Assembly (NCBI GenBank): GCA_026713485.1
Contig: JAPOOK010000051.1
Location: 64,914-99,134 of the forward strand
DNA: 34,221 bases
DNA from: Chloroflexota bacterium
GTDB lineage: Bacteria > Chloroflexota > Dehalococcoidia > UBA6926
Direction of reading: 5' to 3'
In this document: in pieces, positions 23,203 through 32,085 of the stretch
Position numbering within the stretch: position 1 is the first letter of the stretch
How the letters are laid out: each line of letters starts with the position of its first letter
Position numbers and translations under genes: made by a program
Notes under the pieces: generated by a model
Told to the model about the DNA's origin: nothing
Seen by the model: the letters and a program-made list of their open reading frames with translations, nothing else
The model's database searches: none

Positions 23203-24420
23203 ATGTTCATGCCGCTTGATGGTGTTCGCATTATTGATTTGACGCATTACACTGCCGGACCGTACGGCACGCGAATCCTTGGCGACTACGGCGCGGATGT
23301 CATCAAGATTGAAAGGCCGGGCGGTGGCGATCCGGCGCGCCGGATCGGCCCCTTCTACCATGATGAGCCGGACTTGGAAAAGAGCGGCCTGTTCCTGTTC
23401 CTCAACACCAACAAGCGTTCAATTACCCTCGACTTCAAGACTGAGAAGGGCAAGCAGATCATCAAGGAGCTTGTCAAGGACGCCGATATCCTCATCGAGA
23501 ACTTCCCGCCGGACGTTATGCCCTCCGCCGGCCTCGGCTACGAAGAGCTCAGCCAGATCAATCCCCGCCTTGTCATGACCTCCATCAGCAACTTCGGCAA
23601 GACCGGCCCCTACAAGGACTGGGTCGGGCTTGATTTGACCCTCTACGCCATGGGCGGCAACATGTGGGGCTCCGGTGATCCTGAACTGGAGCCGCTCAAG
23701 ACCGCCGGCCGCATGGCCTCCTTCCACGTGGGCTATGCCGCCGCTCTCGCCAGCGCCCTCGGCCTCACCAACGCCGAACTGAGAGGGCAGGGCGAGAACA
23801 TCGATGTTAGCTACTTTGAAGTGACGCTACAGTCCATCGACGGCCGCATGCAGAAACTGCTCGGCTACCAGTACAACAACCAGGTACCGATGCGTGTTTC
23901 TCCGGGTGCCAGCCTTGGGCTCGGCAGCGGCATCTACCCCTGTCTGGACGGTATGTTCATGACGACCGCCGGCGCCGCCCAGTTCCCCAACATGGCACGA
24001 ATGGTTGGCGCGGAGGACATCCTCACCGAGCCCGGCTGGGACACTGTCGCCGCGCGTTCTCGTCCGGAGGCCGCCGAAGAGTGGGAGGCAACCCTCATCC
24101 CGTGGATGCTGGAGCGCACCACCAAGGAAGTGCAACGCGCCTGCATGGAGTACGGAGTGCTCGGCGGCCCTGTTAACACCATCGAGAATCTCATGAACGA
24201 CGAGGACTTTGACGCGCGCGGCTTCTGGCAGACTATCGACCATCCCGCCACCGGCCCGCTCACGTATCCGGGCTTCAACTCACGAATTCACTTCGAGGAT
24301 GGTGAACGGCCAGCCCGACGCCGCGCCCCTCTACTTGGCGAACACACCGTCGAGATTCTCAAGGAAATCGGCATCGAGGGCGAGGAGGTATCCCTCCTCC
24401 GCTCCGAAGGCGTCATCTAG
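23203..24420 (+). CDS. Family III CoA-transferase (CaiB/BaiF), with catalytic Asp
   Basis: A CaiB/BaiF-type CoA-transferase of about 405 residues, which moves CoA from an acyl-CoA donor to a free carboxylic acid through an aspartyl-CoA thioester. Features are LDGVRIIDLTHYTAGPYGTRILGDYGADVIKIE at the N-terminus (given as a region, residues about 5-37), NKRSITLDF, GLGYEELSQINPRLV, and GLDLTLYAMGG, where the Asp aligns with the family nucleophile. The frame is open from 23080, but ATG 23203 is used because it has GAGGGGG upstream and begins the conserved domain. Small hairpins lie just upstream (TGCCA/TGGCA near 23122-23136; GGGCAT/ATGCCC at 23151-23166). It is followed after 44 bases by a second, different CoA-transferase. 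The substrate is unknown. Confidence 0.9.
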   Translation: MFMPLDGVRIIDLTHYTAGPYGTRILGDYGADVIKIERPGGGDPARRIGPFYHDEPDLEKSGLFLFLNTNKRSITLDFKTEKGKQIIKELVKDADILIENFPPDVMPSAGLGYEELSQINPRLVMTSISNFGKTGPYKDWVGLDLTLYAMGGNMWGSGDPELEPLKTAGRMASFHVGYAAALASALGLTNAELRGQGENIDVSYFEVTLQSIDGRMQKLLGYQYNNQVPMRVSPGASLGLGSGIYPCLDGMFMTTAGAAQFPNMARMVGAEDILTEPGWDTVAARSRPEAAEEWEATLIPWMLERTTKEVQRACMEYGVLGGPVNTIENLMNDEDFDARGFWQTIDHPATGPLTYPGFNSRIHFEDGERPARRRAPLLGEHTVEILKEIGIEGEEVSLLRSEGVI

Positions 24421-24464
24421 GCACATCACCAACTAATGACGCCGAAGGCTAAAGGAGCATCGCA

Positions 24465-25811
24465 ATGACGACGACAGACCGCCGAGACATGACCGGTACG
24501 CCCGTCCCCGGCACGGGCAAGCTGCCCCTTGAGGGTCTGCGCATCCTTGACATCACCGTCGTGTGGGCCGGGCCGTACGGCACCATGCACCTGGCCGACT
24601 GGGGTGCGGAGGTTATCCGCATCGAGTCCATCAAGCACTTTGCCACCAGCACGCGCGGCCAGATGGCCCGGCCGCCCCTGGAATTCGTGCGTCTCCGCAA
24701 CACCGGCATGGGCTATGTCGATGATGAGCCCGGCGAACGCCCCTGGAACCGCCAGGCTATCTTCAACACGCACTCCCGCAACAAGCTCTCTGTCACCATG
24801 GATCTCTCGAGTCCGGAGGGGCAGGAGGCGTTGGAGCGACTCGTCGCGCAGGCGGACGGCTTCTTGGAGAACAACGTCGCCATCTCCATGGAACGATTTG
24901 GCATCACATGGGAGCGCCTCTCCGCCATCAACCCGCGTCTCATCATGGTGCGGATGCCCGCCTTTGGCATCGAGGGACCATACAAGAACTACCGCACGTG
25001 GGGCAACCATATGGAGGCCCTCGCAGGTCATCCACTGCTCCGCTCCTACCCGGATGAAGATCCGTCCCGCGGCCCCAGCGGCGTCCCCAGCGACGCGGCG
25101 GGAGGAGTTGGCGGCGCGCTCGCGTTCATCATGGGTCTGCGCCACCGCAACAAGACCGGCAAGGGTATCCTCATTGAGGCGCCCACTGCCGAGAACTTCG
25201 TCCCCTTCCTTGGCGATTTCGTCATGGACTACTCCATGAACGGCCGCGTCTATACCCAGCTCGGCAACGGCCACCCGTTCTTGGCGCCCCACAACGTCTA
25301 CAAGTGTGCCGGTGATGAGCGGTGGATCACCATCGCATGCCGCTCTGACGATGAATTCCGAACGCTCTGCCAGATCATGGGTGAGCCCGGACTTGCCGAT
25401 GATTCACGCTTCGCCGACTCTCTAAGCCGCTACCAGAACCGACGCGCCCTCGATGAGGCGATCTCTAGGTGGACAGCGGAGCAGGACGCCCGCGAAACCA
25501 TGAATCGCCTGCAAGCAGCCGGCGTCCCTGCCGGCATGGTCCTGGATGAGAGCGATGTCCATGCGGACCCCCACGTCGCTGAGCGAAACTTCTTCCAGGA
25601 GGTTACGCATCCCGAGGCTGGCACCCACAAGAACCCGACAACAGGCTTCAAGCTCCAGAACACGCCATACGAGATTCGTCGCCACGCCGTTCTGCTGGGT
25701 CAGGACAACGAATACGTCTACAAGAACGTCATGGGTTATTCAGACGAGGAATATCAGAAATTCATCGACATGGGCCACGTCGGCATGGACTACGACCCGG
25801 ACGTACAATAA
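24465..25811 (+). CDS. Family III CoA-transferase-like protein with the catalytic Asp apparently replaced
   Basis: A 448-residue CaiB/BaiF homologue: LEGLRILDITVVWAGPYGTMHLADWGAEVIRIE region at residues about 23-55, NKLSVTMDLSSPEG, FGITWERLSAINPRLIMVRM, and the C-terminal AGVPAGMV and DPHVAERNFF. Where the partner gene has GLDLTLYAMGG, this one reads WGNHMEALAGH, so the expected nucleophilic Asp is a His. In some two-subunit family III transferases only one subunit carries the Asp, so this may be a non-catalytic partner of the upstream gene. It could alternatively act as a racemase- or lyase-like enzyme. AAAGGAG precedes the ATG at a good distance. The two genes are clearly one operon. Confidence 0.88.
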   Translation: MTTTDRRDMTGTPVPGTGKLPLEGLRILDITVVWAGPYGTMHLADWGAEVIRIESIKHFATSTRGQMARPPLEFVRLRNTGMGYVDDEPGERPWNRQAIFNTHSRNKLSVTMDLSSPEGQEALERLVAQADGFLENNVAISMERFGITWERLSAINPRLIMVRMPAFGIEGPYKNYRTWGNHMEALAGHPLLRSYPDEDPSRGPSGVPSDAAGGVGGALAFIMGLRHRNKTGKGILIEAPTAENFVPFLGDFVMDYSMNGRVYTQLGNGHPFLAPHNVYKCAGDERWITIACRSDDEFRTLCQIMGEPGLADDSRFADSLSRYQNRRALDEAISRWTAEQDARETMNRLQAAGVPAGMVLDESDVHADPHVAERNFFQEVTHPEAGTHKNPTTGFKLQNTPYEIRRHAVLLGQDNEYVYKNVMGYSDEEYQKFIDMGHVGMDYDPDVQ

Positions 25812-25870
25812 AAGAGAAAGAGCTTGACTCTCCGCAGAAGATTAGTCGTACGAGGACAAGGTGAATTGGG

Positions 25871-27034
25871 ATGGCGCTGAAAGAGAAGGCAGCAACTAAG
25901 CTCCACCTTCCTGATCTGCAAATCAAGGGATTCCGTGGTATTGATGACCTCATGATTCCCAAGCTGGGCCGAGTAACGCTCTTCACCGGCAAGAACGGTG
26001 TTGGTAAGACAACTGTTCTCGAGGCCGTGGAGGTGTATGCGGCTAGGGGTAACAGCAACATCATAGATGACATACTTTTGCGTAGAGAAGAATACACTTT
26101 CGAGACTGATATTGAGGGTGATCCTGTCTTGCAAATCAACGAATTGGCGCTCTTTCATGACAGGCGCCTCCCTGAAAATCCAGCTTGGATAGGTGGCAGT
26201 GAATACGACACAAAACTGATTATTGGCTCCAATCTTGTGTCACTAGATCAGCCGATGGGCTACATGGAGCTTGGAGATCCGGGCAAAGCAGTAGCAGTAA
26301 CCGCTTCCATTGGAGACAAGCAAGTTGCCTTCTTTGGGTTGGTAGATGCGACAGGACAATTGCTTTCTGATGCGCCGGGAGCTGGTGGAGTCAGGCGCCG
26401 TGTTTCTCCTGGAATTCAGGGTGTCGATGCGACTCCTATTCCGATTGCTTGTCAGTTCCTTCACCCAAGTTCAGTCGATAATGCACGTCTTGCTCGATTG
26501 CGGGATCAGATTGCGCTAACCCCCGATGAGGGCAAAGCATTAGAGGCACTCCGGATAGCTTATGGAAATGATATAGAGGCAGTGACTGTTGTTTCAGAAG
26601 TTGCCGATGGTTGGATACCAAGGACAGTAGGGGGAAGAAGAGCGATAGTGAAGCTCAGCGGTACAAATGCTCCTGTTTCCCTGAAGAGTTTGGGCGAAGG
26701 TGCAGTTCGTTTCTACGGTACTGCGTTGGCCCTAGCGAACTGCAAAGGGGGCTTCCTGCTAATCGATGAAATTGAAAATGGCATCCACCACTCCGTGCAG
26801 ACGGACTATTGGCGGATGATTTTTGCCGCTGCCAAGGCCAACGATGTCCAAGTACTGGCGACAACCCATAGCTGGGACACCGTTAAGGGTTTCGCGCAGG
26901 CGGCAGTTCAGGATGAAGAGTCTGAGGGACTAGCATACCGGCTCGAACGTACCAAGAGCGGAAAATTGCGTGCCGTTGACTACACGGAAGACGACCTTGC
27001 TGTTGCTGTCAAGGCGGACATAGAGCTCAGGTAG
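25871..27034 (+). CDS. ABC-type AAA ATPase (AAA_15/AAA_21, OLD-like)
   Basis: A 387-residue SMC/OLD-like ATPase. The N-terminal LQIKGFRGIDDL is the usual opening of RecF/OLD-type ATPases. Walker A is GKNGVGKTT (residues about 40-48). A degenerate signature motif SLKSLGEGAVRFY, Walker B FLLIDEIENGIHH and the switch His in ATTHSWD follow. The long coiled-coil arms of SMC proteins are absent, the insert being only ~200 residues. The C-terminal TOPRIM nuclease of single-chain OLD proteins is also missing, but the next gene supplies a TOPRIM-like protein after an 8-base gap. GC content and codon use are visibly lower than in the CoA-transferase genes upstream, which suggests an acquired accessory module. 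A defence role is inferred from the gene pairing. Confidence 0.88.
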   Translation: MALKEKAATKLHLPDLQIKGFRGIDDLMIPKLGRVTLFTGKNGVGKTTVLEAVEVYAARGNSNIIDDILLRREEYTFETDIEGDPVLQINELALFHDRRLPENPAWIGGSEYDTKLIIGSNLVSLDQPMGYMELGDPGKAVAVTASIGDKQVAFFGLVDATGQLLSDAPGAGGVRRRVSPGIQGVDATPIPIACQFLHPSSVDNARLARLRDQIALTPDEGKALEALRIAYGNDIEAVTVVSEVADGWIPRTVGGRRAIVKLSGTNAPVSLKSLGEGAVRFYGTALALANCKGGFLLIDEIENGIHHSVQTDYWRMIFAAAKANDVQVLATTHSWDTVKGFAQAAVQDEESEGLAYRLERTKSGKLRAVDYTEDDLAVAVKADIELR

Positions 27035-27042
27035 ACTCCAAA

Positions 27043-27672
27043 GTGGTTGTCCCCTCCAGCTTTAAGCTCTTGGTTGAGGGCAATGATGAACGCTATGTCA
27101 TACAACGATTGTGCGAAAGAATGGCACTGGAAAGTGTGCCAGAACCTGAAGATTGTCGTGGTATAGAGCCCTTGTTGGAACGGATACGAGACGCACTTGT
27201 CGAGCCGGGTCTGGAGGCCTTAGGAATTGTAGCCGACGCAAACAGTGACATTGGCTCAAGATGGCAGGGCATCCAACATAGGGCTGGAACACGGGGCATA
27301 GTTCTGCCCAATAACCCTGATCCGGTGGGAACGATCGTTGCTGCAACCGAAGATACTCCCCGGGTGGGGGTGTGGCTCATGCCGAATAACGCTGATTCAG
27401 GTGAACTAGAGGACTTTGTCGCCCAGATGATTCCACAAGACGATCCTGTTTGGCCCCGTAGCCAAGACTATATCGATAGGATTCCGGCAGAGCATCAAAA
27501 GTTTGCAGCCAATAAGACAACCCGCGCCCAGGTTTACGCTTGGCTGGCCACCCGTGAAGACCCAAGGCAGATGGGTCTGGCAATTATGACTGGAGACCTG
27601 AAAACGGATGGCATCCTGGCGCAGGCATTCGTGCACTGGCTGAACCGGCTCTTTGGGGATCCACCGGCATAA
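27043..27672 (+). CDS. DUF3226-like TOPRIM-fold protein, partner of the ATPase
   Basis: A 209-residue protein that resembles DUF3226 proteins, which have a TOPRIM-like fold. The N-terminal LLVEGNDERYVIQRL provides the conserved Glu of TOPRIM folds (EGxDE type). LGIVADANSDIGSRW carries the DxD/DxN acidic pair, followed by VGVWLMPNNADSGELEDF with further acidic residues. The start is a GTG eight bases after the ATPase stop, with a weak AGGT-type site, so translation is probably coupled. In OLD-family nucleases an ABC ATPase and a TOPRIM nuclease are fused; in PARIS they are separate proteins. This pair has the same logic with a different TOPRIM-like family. Nuclease activity is inferred, and the chain could instead be a regulator or effector. 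Confidence 0.8.
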   Translation: MVVPSSFKLLVEGNDERYVIQRLCERMALESVPEPEDCRGIEPLLERIRDALVEPGLEALGIVADANSDIGSRWQGIQHRAGTRGIVLPNNPDPVGTIVAATEDTPRVGVWLMPNNADSGELEDFVAQMIPQDDPVWPRSQDYIDRIPAEHQKFAANKTTRAQVYAWLATREDPRQMGLAIMTGDLKTDGILAQAFVHWLNRLFGDPPA

Positions 27673-27755
27673 GCTTAGCCCTGCAAAGATTCGCCGCTTC
27701 CTCACTGCACCAACCTGTCCTCGCAATAAGAAGTGCCGTTGTTTTTCTTGGTAAG

Positions 27756-28625
27756 TCAGTTCCAGAGGCAAGGTCTGAAATTGCGGGCAGCAAACTCCTG
27801 AGACAACAGCCTAAATGGGTCTTTGTCACGTACCGCGTCGAATTCATCTCGAATCTGCTCCGAACACGAACTCCGCAACAAGGGTGAGACCTCTCCGAGG
27901 CTCAGGTCCCTAATCAAGATCTCTACTGCGTTGTCCTCGTTATAGAAGTGGCCGAGCTCTATTGCCCGTCTGGTTCCCCCATGCCGTTCAACAAACTCAC
28001 TTACCGATTCGCTTGGCCTGATCCACTCACCACGTGACCGAAGTTGATCCAGAGTTGGTTTCAGTGCTCCACGGTAGTCGATTAACGCGCGGCGCATGTT
28101 GGTGTCATGAAGGTACCCCCTGAATGAGGAGGTTGCTAGGCGACCTGCCCAATTCAGTCGATACAATGTGACGGCCGCATTGAACTGCTCATCATAAAGG
28201 TCTTGGAAGCGAGGATTCTGGTCACTGTATTCATCAATGTTTTGCACGTAGCCGTTCCAGACTTGCTGAAGTGAAGCCATACTTATTGGTGTCGGAGTTG
28301 GAACGGGACTAGGCAAAGGAACCCGAGTTGCTGCCACACTTGCCGTCGGAGTTTCTGTCGCTTGCTCTGGCAATTGAGAATCGGCCTCACCTTGCGCCAT
28401 AGCAGTAACCGTTGCCTGGACGGCCAAGTCAATTGCTGCCTGAACCGATGTCTCTACTGCCGTGGCATTTGCATCAGTAGAAGTGGACGCAGGAGGCTCA
28501 TCTGATTGATCTGGCTGTGGAGTTCGCATGCAACTTGCGGTCAGCCCACCTGCCACTACAATCAGCACGCCTGCTAAGAGTAGTCCTGAGATCGGGATGA
28601 GGTGACGCAAACTGGTAGCTGGCAT
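27756..28625 (-). CDS. Putative lipoprotein or secreted protein of unknown function
   Basis: A 289-residue exported protein not recognised as a known family. It has an N-terminal hydrophobic segment (residues about 9-31, ISGLLLAGVLIVVAGGL) ending in LTASC, an imperfect lipobox, so Cys32 may be lipid-modified. Residues about 33-115 are a disordered Ser/Thr/Ala/Pro linker (ending PSPVPTPTPIS). A predicted helical, charged C-terminal domain (about 120-289) contains WNGYVQNIDEYSDQNPRFQ and FVERHGGTRRAIELGHF. It converges on the TOPRIM-like gene with an 83-base gap. The GGAG sequence before the ATG is too close to be a good ribosome site, so the start is not certain. The low GC content matches the neighbouring ATPase module. 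Confidence 0.7.
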   Translation of the reverse strand: MPATSLRHLIPISGLLLAGVLIVVAGGLTASCMRTPQPDQSDEPPASTSTDANATAVETSVQAAIDLAVQATVTAMAQGEADSQLPEQATETPTASVAATRVPLPSPVPTPTPISMASLQQVWNGYVQNIDEYSDQNPRFQDLYDEQFNAAVTLYRLNWAGRLATSSFRGYLHDTNMRRALIDYRGALKPTLDQLRSRGEWIRPSESVSEFVERHGGTRRAIELGHFYNEDNAVEILIRDLSLGEVSPLLRSSCSEQIRDEFDAVRDKDPFRLLSQEFAARNFRPCLWN

Positions 28626-28663
28626 GCTCCGATTCTAACGGGAACGCACCTTGTAGTAGCCCC

Positions 28664-29344
28664 CTACAGCTTGCTCGCCAGCTCCTCCATGTGGCCGGTG
28701 ACCAGGAAAACAACGCGCTCCGCGATGTTGGTTGTCCGGTCGGCGATCCGTTCGAGGTTGTGCGTTGCCCACAGTAGGTATGTTGCCTCCTGGATGCGAG
28801 ACGGGTTCTCCAGCATGGTTTGGAGCAGTGAATGGTAGGACAAGTCCTGCATCGCATCCACCTCGTCGTCTTCCTCGCAGATCTTCCGTGCCGTGTCCGC
28901 GTCATGATCCACCAAGGCTGAAAGCACGCGCCGCAACATGTCGCGGCATTTATCCGCCATCCGCGGCAGGGTGCCCAGTGGCCGGATAGTGCTGTCCGCC
29001 CCAATCATCTGCGCGATGCGCCCGTTCCCCTCCGCGTGATCCGCCATCCGCTCAAGATCGACGATGACGTTGAGCACAGTAACCAGAACGCGCAGGTCGC
29101 CTGCCATGGGCTGTTGTGTCGCAATTAGCCGGATGGCCTTCTCTTCAATCTCGAACCGCGTCGAGTCGATGCGCTCGTCCTCTGCGACCACCTGCTGCGC
29201 AAGATTGGCGTCTCGGTTGAGAAGCGCCTCTGTTGAACGCTCGATGGCCCTATCCACCATCGAGCCCATCGCTATCACGTCATCCTGCACTTCCTGCAGA
29301 AGCCGATCGAAGTCTTGCCTGGTCGGGTGCCGTTCCATTGCCAT
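28664..29344 (-). CDS. phoU: Phosphate transport regulator PhoU
   Basis: A 226-residue PhoU with two repeated three-helix units. Each carries the metal-binding pattern: EEDDE and DLERMADHAEGNGRI-like in the first half, with HNLERIADRTTNIAE in the second (the E/DxxxDxxxN signature). PhoU links the Pst transporter to the PhoR sensor and keeps the Pho regulon off when phosphate is plentiful. The frame extends up to 29479, but ATG 29344 is chosen because it follows GAGGGA at a good distance and starts the homologous region; the Arg-rich upstream part is not PhoU-like. It is the last gene of the pst cluster. No PhoR/PhoB genes lie in the window. Confidence 0.95.
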   Translation of the reverse strand: MAMERHPTRQDFDRLLQEVQDDVIAMGSMVDRAIERSTEALLNRDANLAQQVVAEDERIDSTRFEIEEKAIRLIATQQPMAGDLRVLVTVLNVIVDLERMADHAEGNGRIAQMIGADSTIRPLGTLPRMADKCRDMLRRVLSALVDHDADTARKICEEDDEVDAMQDLSYHSLLQTMLENPSRIQEATYLLWATHNLERIADRTTNIAERVVFLVTGHMEELASKL

Positions 29345-29396
29345 TGTCGTTCCCTCTTTTCGTTCTGGGCTACAGCCGCCTCCGTGCGCCGCCCGA

Positions 29397-30326
29397 CTAA
29401 CTGAAACGGCCCGTGATGTAGTCCTCCGTAGTCTTCTCCTTCGGCGTCGTGAAAATCTCCGTTGTCGGACCGAACTCAACGAGTAGGCCAGCCCGGTCCT
29501 CCTCCATATGCATGAATGCAGTCATCTCGGACACGCGCGCTGCCTGCTGCATGTTGTGGGTAACGACAAGGATCGTATACTCATGTCCCAACTCCTGCAT
29601 CAGTTCCTCGATGCGAAGCGTTGAGGCCGGATCCAGCGCTGAACAGGGCTCATCCATTAAGATAACGTCCGGCTCCACCGCGAGCGTCCGCGCGATGCAC
29701 AACCGTTGCTGCTGGCCCCCGGAAAGCTCATTTCCTTCCTGGTTAAGCTTGTCCTTCACCTCGTCCCACAGCGCCGCTTGTGTCAGGCACCGCTCGACAA
29801 TCTCGTCCAACTCAGCCCGATTCCGAACCCCGCGCCGCCTGGGGCCGTAGGTGATGTTCTCGTAGATGGACATCGGCAGCGGATTCGGCCGCTGGAATAC
29901 CATCCCCACGACGCGCCGCAGTTCGGTCACGTCCACGCGCCGATCATAGATGGGCACGCCGGCCATCTCCACCGATCCCTCCACACGCACTCCGGGAATC
30001 AGATCGTTCATCCGATTGAAGCTGCGCAGGAAGGAACTCTTGCCGCAGCCCGACGCGCCGATGATTGCCGTCACCGTTCGTTCCGGGATCTCTACCGTGA
30101 TGTCCTTCAGCGCTCTGAACTCGCCGTAATACAGCGACATGTTCTGCGTGCTGAGCGAGACAGGCCGTTCCGCCACGGGCACGCGGTCTGAAACCTGCTC
30201 AGGTAATGCCAACCTGCCAGGTGACCTTTCTCTATCTCGAGATCCCTCTAGGCTCACCACGGTGGTCATGATAGACGCACGGCGCGTCTCACCGCCACCG
30301 GGATTTTCCGTAACGCCGTTCGTCAT
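29397..30326 (-). CDS. pstB: Phosphate ABC transporter ATP-binding protein, second copy
   Basis: A PstB ATPase of 309 residues: Walker [11 protein letters not shown]-loop [19 protein letters not shown], signature [16 protein letters not shown], Walker [14 protein letters not shown] and switch [13 protein letters not shown]. It is about 45 residues longer than typical because of an N-terminal extension (residues 1-55) without recognised motif. ATG 30326 is used; an internal ATG at 30269 would shorten it. It follows a first pstB by only 24 bases. The two copies have clearly diverged but both keep all catalytic motifs. With one PstA and one PstC in the cluster, the ATPase dimer could be a homodimer of either or a heterodimer. 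Confidence 0.95.
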   Translation of the reverse strand: MTNGVTENPGGGETRRASIMTTVVSLEGSRDRERSPGRLALPEQVSDRVPVAERPVSLSTQNMSLYYGEFRALKDITVEIPERTVTAIIGASGCGKSSFLRSFNRMNDLIPGVRVEGSVEMAGVPIYDRRVDVTELRRVVGMVFQRPNPLPMSIYENITYGPRRRGVRNRAELDEIVERCLTQAALWDEVKDKLNQEGNELSGGQQQRLCIARTLAVEPDVILMDEPCSALDPASTLRIEELMQELGHEYTILVVTHNMQQAARVSEMTAFMHMEEDRAGLLVEFGPTTEIFTTPKEKTTEDYITGRFS

Positions 30327-30350
30327 GTCAGCTCTCGTTTCCGTCTCCCC

Positions 30351-31139
30351 TTACCCGAATCTCCCCGTGATGTAGTCCTCCGTCGCCTTCCGCTTCGGCA
30401 TCGAGAAGATTTCTCCCGTTTCCCCAAACTCAACCACATATCCGCTGCGCTCATCGTCGACAGTCATGAACGTTGTGTAATCGGAGACGCGCGCCGCCTG
30501 CTGCATATTGTGAGTTACCAAGGCGATGGTGTAATTCGGAGCCAACTCTCGCATCAACTCTTCGATGGCCAGCGTCGCGATGGGATCGAGCGCCGAACAC
30601 GGCTCATCCATCAAGATGATCTCCGGGTCCAGCGCCAGCGTCCGTGCAATGCACAGCCTCTGCTGCTGGCCGCCCGAAAGCTGGTACGCAGACTGCTTTA
30701 GCCTGTCCTTCACCTCATCCCACAAGGCAGCCTGTCGAAGGCATCGTTCCACCAGGGCACCGATGTCGCCCTTGTACCCGGCGAGTTTTGGTCCAAACGC
30801 GACGTTGTCATAGATCGATTTCGGGAACGGGTTGGGCTTCTGGAACACCATCCCGATGCGGAACCGAATCTCTGTGGGGTCCGCATCCTCCGCGTACACG
30901 TTCTCTCCATCGAACATAATCTGACCCTCCACACGAGCGGTGCGGATCAGGTCATTCATCCGATTCATGCAGCGCAGGAGTGAACTCTTGCCGCAGCCGG
31001 AAGGCCCGATGAATGCCGTGATTTTCCGCGGCGGAATGTCCAGGTTCACGTCCTTCAGCGCCTGAAATCCACCATAGAAGAGATTCAACCCGCGCACTGA
31101 AAGGGCAGGTGGCGCGGAAATCGCTGTCGCAGTTGCCAT
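30351..31139 (-). CDS. pstB: Phosphate ABC transporter ATP-binding protein, first copy
   Basis: A standard-length (262-residue) Pst[20 protein letters not shown], Walker [11 protein letters not shown]-loop [19 protein letters not shown], signature [16 protein letters not shown], Walker [14 protein letters not shown] and switch [13 protein letters not shown]. It energises phosphate import through PstCA. GGGAGAGAG lies ahead of the ATG. It sits between pstA and the second pstB with gaps of 25 and 24 bases, so all are one transcription unit. Like its neighbour, it carries all motifs needed for activity. The C-terminus [14 protein letters not shown] is the usual PstB ending. Confidence 0.96.
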   Translation of the reverse strand: MATATAISAPPALSVRGLNLFYGGFQALKDVNLDIPPRKITAFIGPSGCGKSSLLRCMNRMNDLIRTARVEGQIMFDGENVYAEDADPTEIRFRIGMVFQKPNPFPKSIYDNVAFGPKLAGYKGDIGALVERCLRQAALWDEVKDRLKQSAYQLSGGQQQRLCIARTLALDPEIILMDEPCSALDPIATLAIEELMRELAPNYTIALVTHNMQQAARVSDYTTFMTVDDERSGYVVEFGETGEIFSMPKRKATEDYITGRFG

Positions 31140-31164
31140 ATATGTAACTCTCTCCCTGCCTGCC

Positions 31165-32073
31165 TTATTCTTCCGACCGGCGCTGGAACCTGTCCCGCAA
31201 CAGGATCGCCGTCGCGTTCATGGTCAGCAGCACAAGCAGCAGGATGATGATTGCCGCCGCCGTCACGTGCTGCCAGTCCAGCTGCGGGCGTGACACCCAG
31301 TTGAAGATTTGAATCGGAAGCACCGTGAATCGCTCGAACGGATGCCCGGGCGTGAACGTAACGAAGACGAGCCCGGAAATGGCGAGCAGCGGCGCCGCCT
31401 CACCGATTGCGCGTGACATCGCAAGAATCGTTCCAGTCAAAATCCCTGGCAGAGCGGACGGCAGAATCACGTGCCTCACCGTCTGCCAGCGCGTTGCTCC
31501 CAGCGCCAGCGAACCTTGTCGATAGCTGTCAGGTACCGCCCGGATTGCCTCGCGTCCCGCCACGATTAAGAGCGGCAGCACCAGCAGCGTGAGCGTCAAC
31601 GCGCCGGCTAAGATGACCCGATCCAGGTTCAGCAGGAACACGAATACCGCCAAACCCAACAGCCCGTACACGATGGACGGCACGCCTGCCAGGTTTGAGA
31701 TATTCAACTCGATAAACTGCGTCAGCCGGTTGCGGGGCGCGTATTCCTCAAGATAGATCGCCGTCGCCGTTCCGATGGGGAACGTGAACAGCGCCGTTAG
31801 CCCTCCGACCCACAGCGTCCCGAATAAGGCCGAGCGCAATCCGGCGTCTGGCGGCCGGCGTGAAGGATACGTCGACAGGAAATCCCAGTCGATCCATGAA
31901 AGCCCGTCGATGAGAACATCGATGATGAGCGCCGCTAACGTCGCAAGGCCCACGAGCGTCGACCCAAGGAACAGTATGACCGCCGCATTACCAATAAGGC
32001 GGCGTCCGCGCAGGCTTCGGTGAAATTGCTCAGCGCTGACGCTGCGAACACCGTTGGGAGTCGTTGATTCCAT
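31165..32073 (-). CDS. pstA: Phosphate ABC transporter permease PstA
   Basis: A 302-residue membrane permease with six predicted membrane segments (starting near residues 30-55, [23 protein letters not shown] region). The conserved periplasmic stretch YLEEYAPRN, the PstA pattern [17 protein letters not shown], and the EAA-loop [25 protein letters not shown], which docks onto PstB, are all present. With PstC it forms the phosphate channel. ATG 32073 lies 12 bases after the pstC stop, so it is translated from the same mRNA. Length is normal and nothing is broken. Confidence 0.96.
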   Translation of the reverse strand: MESTTPNGVRSVSAEQFHRSLRGRRLIGNAAVILFLGSTLVGLATLAALIIDVLIDGLSWIDWDFLSTYPSRRPPDAGLRSALFGTLWVGGLTALFTFPIGTATAIYLEEYAPRNRLTQFIELNISNLAGVPSIVYGLLGLAVFVFLLNLDRVILAGALTLTLLVLPLLIVAGREAIRAVPDSYRQGSLALGATRWQTVRHVILPSALPGILTGTILAMSRAIGEAAPLLAISGLVFVTFTPGHPFERFTVLPIQIFNWVSRPQLDWQHVTAAAIIILLLVLLTMNATAILLRDRFQRRSEE

Positions 32074-32085
32074 GATTCTGCGCCC

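Noticed and set aside
28625-28664. The lipoprotein gene as part of the pst/phoU operon
   Set aside because: Although it is on the same strand just after phoU, its base composition and content differ from the pst genes and it has no phosphate-related feature.
30727-30747. GCCTGTCGAAGGC in pstB resembles the GAGCCTGTCGAAGGGC repeat
   Set aside because: On the coding strand it encodes the normal PstB stretch [11 protein letters not shown], which is conserved in the family, so the similarity is coincidence.
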